Assembly (NCBI RefSeq): GCF_963675165.1
Contig: NC_087377.1
Coordinates: 10,588,632-10,652,631, forward strand
Source: Halichondria panicea
Lineage: Eukaryota; Porifera; Demospongiae; Suberitida; Halichondriidae
DNA: 64,000 nucleotides
Direction: 5' to 3'
Below are positions 58,401-64,000 of this stretch, piece by piece. Numbering within the stretch: the stretch's first letter is position 1; the number at the start of each line of letters is the position of its first letter. Below the pieces are notes generated by a model. It had not been told where the DNA came from, ran no database searches, and was given only the letters and a program-made list of their open reading frames with translations. The translations under genes were made by a program, and so were the position numbers.

Positions 58401-61400
58401 CTCAGCTACTAACACAATGTACTATATACAGCTATGAATGGTATAATGATATGCAAAGAGCACATAATTTAATTACCATACAATAACCTGAGTGTGTGGG
58501 AACTTGTATTGTTAACTGGATGGAATATAATTAATGCCAACGAACTATTGTCCCTATGACATTCAACCCCTACCAATACAATAACCGAGTGACCATATAA
58601 CGGTACGCCTATAGCAGGTGACACTACATGGTCTGACTCTTAGACGCTAGGAGCGGGGTACTAAAATAATAATATACGCACTGTATAATTATATCAGACA
58701 TTCGCGTTAAGTTTTCTACAACATCACTAATTAACCTGCTTTTTATACATGTAGTTTTTTTCAATATCCAAAGCTGCTTAGAATAATGGTGTAAGTTGTA
58801 AGTTGCAATCCAGGTGCAATTGACTAACCTCAGATCATCAATTAGTTAATTAAGAGCCAATTGTAAACACAATTTAATTGCACTCAAAGAACCCAGCTAC
58901 AAGTTTAATAATTTGTTTGCAGACATTATTAACTCACTTATAGTAAATATAGTGTGCCAGAGCTAATCTTCTCAGAAAACTAATCCCAAATACTATCAAT
59001 AATTAATTATACATTCTGCATGTACAGGTACATGCTTTAGAGTATTATAGCTTAATTAATTGCTGAGCTTTCCTTGGTATTGCATTTCCTGGTGGCTAGT
59101 AGTTACAAAGACTAATGGGTACAGAGCTTACACTAGGGGGTGTATGCATTGAACCAATTCAACATGTGAAAGGCATTCTATGATCCAGAACAGTTATGAA
59201 TTGATGGCCCGACTCTTTCAATGGAGCACGAGCGTTCTCTCGTTACCAATTCACAGCATTTTGCACTTACTGCCTAATAAGTGAAATCGTTGTGCCAAAA
59301 GTACTTACTTTACTTTACCACACATGGAGCAGCTACAACCATACCTCATTGATTATCAATATTAACACACCATAAATTATTATGCAAATCAATGGGATAC
59401 CTCACATGAATAGAGCTCCATTGTTGTTAATAACACACCATGCGTTCATGCAAATGGTATACAATAGACTCTCGTTAATCCGGCCACCCTTGGAACAGTG
59501 CAGCTTGGCCACATTTCTGAAAATAGCTGCGGCTAAAAAACGACCCTACCTCGAATCTAATGGTGGTTCTATCTCGAAGATAATGAATCATTATGCTATC
59601 TATTAGCAATTTTATCTGTCAAACCACACCCAAAACTTCATATCCGGGCGTAATAATTACTAGTTTGGGACAGCCAGTAAACGGAATAGCAAACGGCCGC
59701 ATTTCAGGGTGAGTTTTTTGCAGTAAACACCTAGCTAGCAATCCGTGCCTGGCCGGTATATCGAGGTGGTCGTACTTCAGAGAGCCGGAAATAAATACTG
59801 TAGCATAATTATAAGCATCGGATAGTGAAAATCTATTTTGGCCTCCCGGCTGTGAAAAGATCAATGCTTGTGTTACTAATGCCACCATAAGGCGTCGTTA
59901 TTAACACACCGTGTAAATGGCTAAACATGTAATAACATAAGCATCATTTGATAGTGAAAATATATTTAGGCTCTCTCTGCTATATCTATATAGTGCTTCA
60001 TAGTGTGATATGTGAGAAGACCAATGCTTGTGTTAACCAACACTACCGCAACGTGTCAACAGACTAAATTGTTTGTTAAGTGGCTCTCACACTTACACTA
60101 GGATAATGTTTCAGTGAATGCGATCCTCACAGCAAATAAGTTAACTTAAACAGTATGGTTAATTGGATTTGTTTCTTGAATGATGCACATAAACGACCCA
60201 CTTGAAATTTAGTTGGCTACAAATTGGTAGTAAATTAGTACGATTTCTTCAATAGCTTCAACAAGCTCCCACACACACACCCCACACATACATGACTGTA
60301 TAATTATGTACTTAACCTTGCACCAAACTATTATAGCTATGTATAGCTGTGCTGTTTTGATACTTACCTTCAATAGAAACCATGTTGTTTTGCGTATCAT
60401 TTCCTGCTGCATTACTGACTTCGCATGAGTACACACCAGCATCATCGTACGAAGCTCCCGTTACAGTTAGGCTACCACTAGTAGCATCGATACTGTATCG
60501 AGTTCCAGTTAACCGTGCACTCTCTGTAGAGTCGTGCGGTGTGAACGTCCACGAGTGATTCAAACGGTGAACAGCTGTAGTTGCATCATCATTGACAGTG
60601 CAGGAGAGGTTGAAAGTAGCTCCCACCATTACTGTTTCATCAAACTGTGTTCCAGTGACAGTCGGTCGATCTGCAGTAGTGAAGATATACTATTAATACA
60701 CTCACAGACTGATTTCTTCGACAAATGTATACGGCATCCAATGACTACATGTATATGAAGTGCACACATGCACACTATGGGTGCTAACAACATAATCGAG
60801 AGGTAATTACATGTTGACTGCTGTTGACAACATTTATACAAGTGTGACTAACAGAAGCATTAAAATCTCTCCCACACTCGCTGGCTCCAAGGTCGACGTG
60901 TCGGACACAACTATACATTGGTTGAACCGAACACAGTGACATTTGACTACAAGCATTTGCTACAGGTCATTAGTTTTGTATGCAGTGAGTTTGAAAGAGT
61001 AGAAAGGAAGGTGACACTCAACAATGTAAACAGATACCCTACACATAACGTGTGCTGGTACTTGAAATTTGAACTGTAGCTACTGCTCAAAAATTCACAC
61101 ACTCTCAAATCAATTCCTGTCATGCTTGATTGTATTGCCACATAATTATAATTAAACTTTGTTGCAGAGCGTCTTAAGCAATGGATACTAGCTAATTAAC
61201 CTGGCTGCTCAAGTTGTTGTAGTAAACAAAGTGAAGCACTATACGTGCAAACGGGAGACCACAACAGCCACTTATGTGAGACACTGATCTCAAGTGGGAA
61301 GTAAACTATTTCCTGTTTTATCAACCGAGGTTTCTCACGGACAATGCCGTGGCCAGGGAGCTGGCTATACAATGCTAATGATCCTATACAGTGAATCTAT

Positions 61401-62804
61401 CAATAGTGAGAAGCACAAGGAACAACATCCCATGATCGAGACCACTCACCCCCCCCCCCCCCCGAGTCAAGACATAGCGATCCATTGGTAGCCTCATACA
61501 TATACCGTGATATTCTTATTTATTTTGTCTGTATCAATCCGATTGATTTTACTGCTAATAATATTATTATGCAACAGGAAGAAACCTCTCAATTTTGGCT
61601 AATTTGCCAAAGGCTTCGGGAATTATGAGGGATGCTTGACTCAAATTTTTCCGTTGTTGGGCACTTTCTATAATTTATTTGAATGAGTGTTGGGCAATTG
61701 TATGTGGGGGCCATTGTTTGTATACACACACGTTTCCCTTTAACTTTCATAGTTGAATTAATTCTCGGAAAGAGGAATGAAACGAGACTTCACCACAAAC
61801 ACAAACACTATAGCTTGGTTTCTATTAACCACAAACACGAAAATATTCCTCTGGGTATACCAAACAAAAAAATCACAAGGGCAGCAGTAAACCACATGGA
61901 TGCGTTTACATACTTATATAACTTACTTAGAACAATTAGTTGAATTTCTTTCTCCTCGCTCCCAAAGCTGTACGATCCTCGACATTTGTAGAGGCCAGCA
62001 TCATCTGTCTGCACGTTGGAAATTCGATACACGCCAAAATCACTGGCAGTTGAGTCAAACTGTTGCAAGAGGAGGGTATCACTTTCAACTCTGTACCAAT
62101 TGATGCTTGGTGAGGGAGAAGATTGTGCAGTGCATCTCAGCTCTCCGGTCTGACCAGCTACAGCATACTGGGGGGATTCAGCTTCCACTGTAATCTCAGC
62201 TACAAATTAATAGAACTTTAATAATACAGAACTGTGAACTATAACGTTATAGTCATAATTATGACTTATTTTTATCATAGAAGAACCCATGTAAAATTTC
62301 TTACTTCCAATTCGAAGTGTATCTGTAGTAGATGATACTTGCTGAAGATTAACAAATTCAACAATGCAACTGTAGCTCCCTGCATCATTGAACATCAGTG
62401 AAGTAATATCCAACCTCTTCGTTCTTTCGCTCCCAGACTCGCTGTGCCTAGTGCTGCTGCTTAGGTCTATGATTGTATTGTTGTGTTTCCAGATGAAGGA
62501 AGAGATAGTGTTCAGTGATGAGTCGTAGCCAGTTACCGTGCAGCGAGCAACGGCTCCATTGCCATTGATGACAACGTGTTCGACCTCAAATTCAAAGGAA
62601 ACTTCTGTAGCATAGAAAAGTTAGCTGATAAAAGAATATTGTACTATCTCATCCATGCATAATTATTACTATCTAGTTTTTAATATGCATTTGATGCTGT
62701 ATGATTATAATAATATAATACTCACGAATTATTTCTTGTGCAGTAGCATGAGATAGTACACTTAGGAACAAGTACAAACTCCATAACAATAGTGAAGCCA
62801 TCAT
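51835..62804 (-). CDS. Gene G: four-Ig, three-FN3 type I adhesion receptor with PDZ-type end
   Basis: Exons 62804-62726, 62604-62305, 62199-61927, 60670-60368, 56573-56295, 55331-55165, 54584-54446, 54217-54105, 53956-53794, 53627-53292, 53098-52976, 52487-52424, 52366-51961 and 51900-51835; 2811 nt, 936 residues, frame continuous. The signal peptide is MMASLLLWSLYLFLSVLSHA. There are four Ig domains, one per exon (DAGSYSC, DAGLYKC, DAGVYSC, TVTYRC). Two FN3 domains follow, each split by a phase-0 intron, and a third sits in one exon. The membrane helix is IAAVVGGMLLVVTVILTAV, then basic CRKKCNRGRK. The tail of about 190 residues is Ser/Pro-rich and ends TSYMTDV, which fits a class I PDZ ligand (T-x-V). 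The layout resembles neural cell adhesion and DCC/neogenin-type receptors, but orthology is not claimed. Introns elsewhere are phase 1, apart from phases 2 and 0 in the tail. Confidence 0.88.
56574..60367. other. Large intron 4 of gene G, 3.8 kb
   Basis: I see no Ig or FN3 exon within it. It contains a tandem duplication at about 58275-58345 and 58390-58460 (AAAGTGCCCTCA-type units), and another at about 59810-59890 and 59935-60050 (GATAGTGAAAAT ... CAATGCTTGTGTTA). Open frames at 57178-57618 and 59619-59888 lack domains and splice context. Confidence 0.5.
60671..61926. other. Intron 3 of gene G
   Basis: 1.26 kb without recognisable exons. It contains a run of about 16 C near 61450-61465. 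Nothing else was recognised. Confidence 0.5.
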
Positions 62805-62880
62805 TTCGTCTAATCCTCTGAGTCTCTGTTTGATAGTGGAATACTATTTTGCTGCAGCATTCTGCTTTTATATTCAGCCT

Positions 62881-62926
62881 TAGCCTCGATTCAAGCGCCT
62901 TAAACTGCGGCCTGGAATCGAAGCTA
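62881..62926. mobile_element. 46-bp MULE-type mini-element upstream of gene G
   Basis: TAGCCTCGATTC and its complement GAATCGAAGCTA enclose a short centre. The flanks ATTCAGCCT and ATTCAGCCC agree at 8 of 9 bases. It lies 77-122 bases upstream of the proposed gene G start codon and so within the likely promoter or 5' untranslated region. Confidence 0.75.
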
Positions 62927-63066
62927 ATTCAGCCCATAAGTATAAACCGCGGCTAGTATTATAGGCCTATCCAAATGATCATAATGATACACTTATTATA
63001 CATGTATATACATGGAGTCTACATTCAATTCAGAACAATTCACAATTCACAATTCACAAAGAAAAT

Positions 63067-63570
63067 TCACAGTTTGGTACGCAGATGGTAAATGAGTACC
63101 ACTGCCAGTTCTACCCTACAATTAAAACGGCTGCAATCTGGTGGGCAGGGAGGTTCACATGAGGTGCTATGCCAGTCCATCTGCAGGACTTTATAGCAGC
63201 TGCAATGAAAGAGAGAACAATTTCCCTACATATCGTGCATGTGAAATTCTACCACAAGGAGCTTTCAGCTAGGATATGTGTAAATATCAAATCCTATATA
63301 ATATATACAATAAATGTACAATGCAGCACAACAAATATGAAAAACACTTACCCAGAGACACACAATGCCGTACACCTGAAGGAGCACAAATAGGCCCAGG
63401 CTGATATTGGTCAAACAGAGAGATGAGTGTTGTTGCCATGATGATGAGGGCCATTGTTGTCAGTATGATTCCACAGTATACAGCTAATCGTAGATTAGGG
63501 GAGCCAAACATTAATGGGTACGCAATAGCTCCGATCCAGGTGCCTCTATCAAGCCATTGGTAATTATAAG
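63067..63570 (-). CDS. Partial multi-pass membrane protein (3' exons)
   Basis: Exon 63570-63352 (phase 1 at both ends) encodes YNYQWLDRGTWIGAIAY, then a hydrophobic run including AVYCGIILTTMALIIMATTL, then a loop with CAPSG. This looks like two membrane helices, as in four-pass families such as MS4A or tetraspan-like proteins; the family is a guess. A possible last exon, 63188-63067, fits the phase and reads STSCEPPCPPDCSRFNCR with a terminal stop; its acceptor (CTATAAAG) is weak. Upstream exons lie beyond the window. Confidence 0.5.
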
Positions 63571-63941
63571 CTGCAATCAAATAACCTCCGATAAATGTAC
63601 ATGTGTCATGTTACTGAAACGTTTCACGTGAGCTTTTTGTTTACTGATTTCCAAACTACACGTAAAATATAGATAGGCAATGATATCACTAGAATGTGTT
63701 ATGACTACTAATGAGCATCAAAAATAAGCAAATATTTTTCGCAAAAATTAAATCTAGTATTTCTATGACATCACGATCCTTGCCAGAACACAAAAATTAG
63801 ACTGCAAAGTGTTAAATTTTCTGCTGATTCACAATGGTTTCACTAGCAAACATGCATTCGTACATGCTGATGGCAAATTTTTACAAGGAATTGACTTTTA
63901 AACAACAAATTGCTGACACTTCCCGTTGGACGCTAAGCAAC

Positions 63942-64000
63942 CAGAGGAAGTCCGACATGTGTGCACGAATCACTACAAGTTCAGTACATTGATGTCATTG
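63942..64000. mobile_element. Left end of a hairpin MITE cut by the window edge
   Basis: CAGAGGAAGTCCGACATGTG, then TGCACGAATCACTACAAG and TTCAGTACATTG match the left arm of the 9315-9447 element. The rest lies outside the window. Confidence 0.7.

Noticed and set aside
59619-59888. 89-codon minus-strand frame ending in the gene G intron
   Set aside because: Overlaps a tandem duplication; no Ig or FN3 pattern and no good splice sites.
1-64000. TGCATGCATG and TATAATTATA runs as possible regulatory codes or CRISPR-like repeats
   Set aside because: They are scattered, unspaced and found throughout introns and intergenic DNA; a general base-composition feature of this genome.
1-64000. tRNA, rRNA or snRNA genes
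   Set aside because: No cloverleaf with internal promoter boxes or known conserved core was recognised by eye; a covariance search would be needed to exclude them.

Overview
The window is eukaryotic and animal. Its multi-exon genes carry immunoglobulin (Ig), fibronectin type III (FN3) and Calx-beta type domains, and a tyrosine-kinase fragment is present. Coding exons of 40-400 bp are separated by introns as short as about 45 bp, and almost every intron is phase 1. The DNA between genes is AT-rich (many TATAATTATA and TGCATGCATG runs) and full of short inverted-repeat transposons. I infer a sponge (probably a demosponge) or another early-branching invertebrate; the phylum is an inference. No bacterial or organellar features, CRISPR array or recognisable RNA gene was found.

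Layout. Gene A (minus, 2479 down past base 1) is a secreted or membrane protein with two Ig domains, a two-exon cysteine module I cannot name, and an FN3-like exon. Gene B (minus, 12055-5732) is a one-Ig receptor with a membrane helix and a tyrosine-rich tail exon lying beyond a 5.2 kb transposon-filled intron. Bases 12.7-18.2 kb hold decayed pieces of genes F and G. Gene C (plus, 23458-24406) is the cysteine module of gene A alone, with a hydrophobic C-terminus. A decayed Helitron helicase lies at 25.7-26.6 kb, a receptor tyrosine kinase relic at 31.1 kb, and a family of duplicated non-coding blocks occupies 27.5-36.7 kb. Gene D (plus, 31803-32440) is one Ig domain with a GPI-type hydrophobic end. 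Gene E (plus, 37600-39820) is one Ig domain, a stalk, a helix and a tail with paired tyrosine motifs. A decayed coding region lies at 40.4-41.3 kb. Gene F (plus, 44480-51015) is a secreted Calx-beta protein. Gene G (minus, 62804-51835) is a four-Ig, three-FN3 type I adhesion receptor ending in a PDZ-type motif. Part of a multi-pass membrane protein (minus) ends the window.

How the genes may work together. A, B, D and E share a private Ig signature (W-x-I/V-N/D followed by Y/F and LP). B and E share a tail signature (HIY-acid ... EPVY ... NE-x-Y-T). C and D lack tails and end in GPI-like hydrophobic stretches. This resembles a receptor cluster in which signalling and tail-less forms of one family arise by local duplication, next to Calx-beta and Ig/FN3 adhesion genes. 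A role in cell recognition, immunity or self/non-self discrimination is inference.

Exon coordinates were derived by eye from GT/AG signals and reading-frame continuity. The complete models of B, C, D, E, F and G each sum to a multiple of three with no internal stop.
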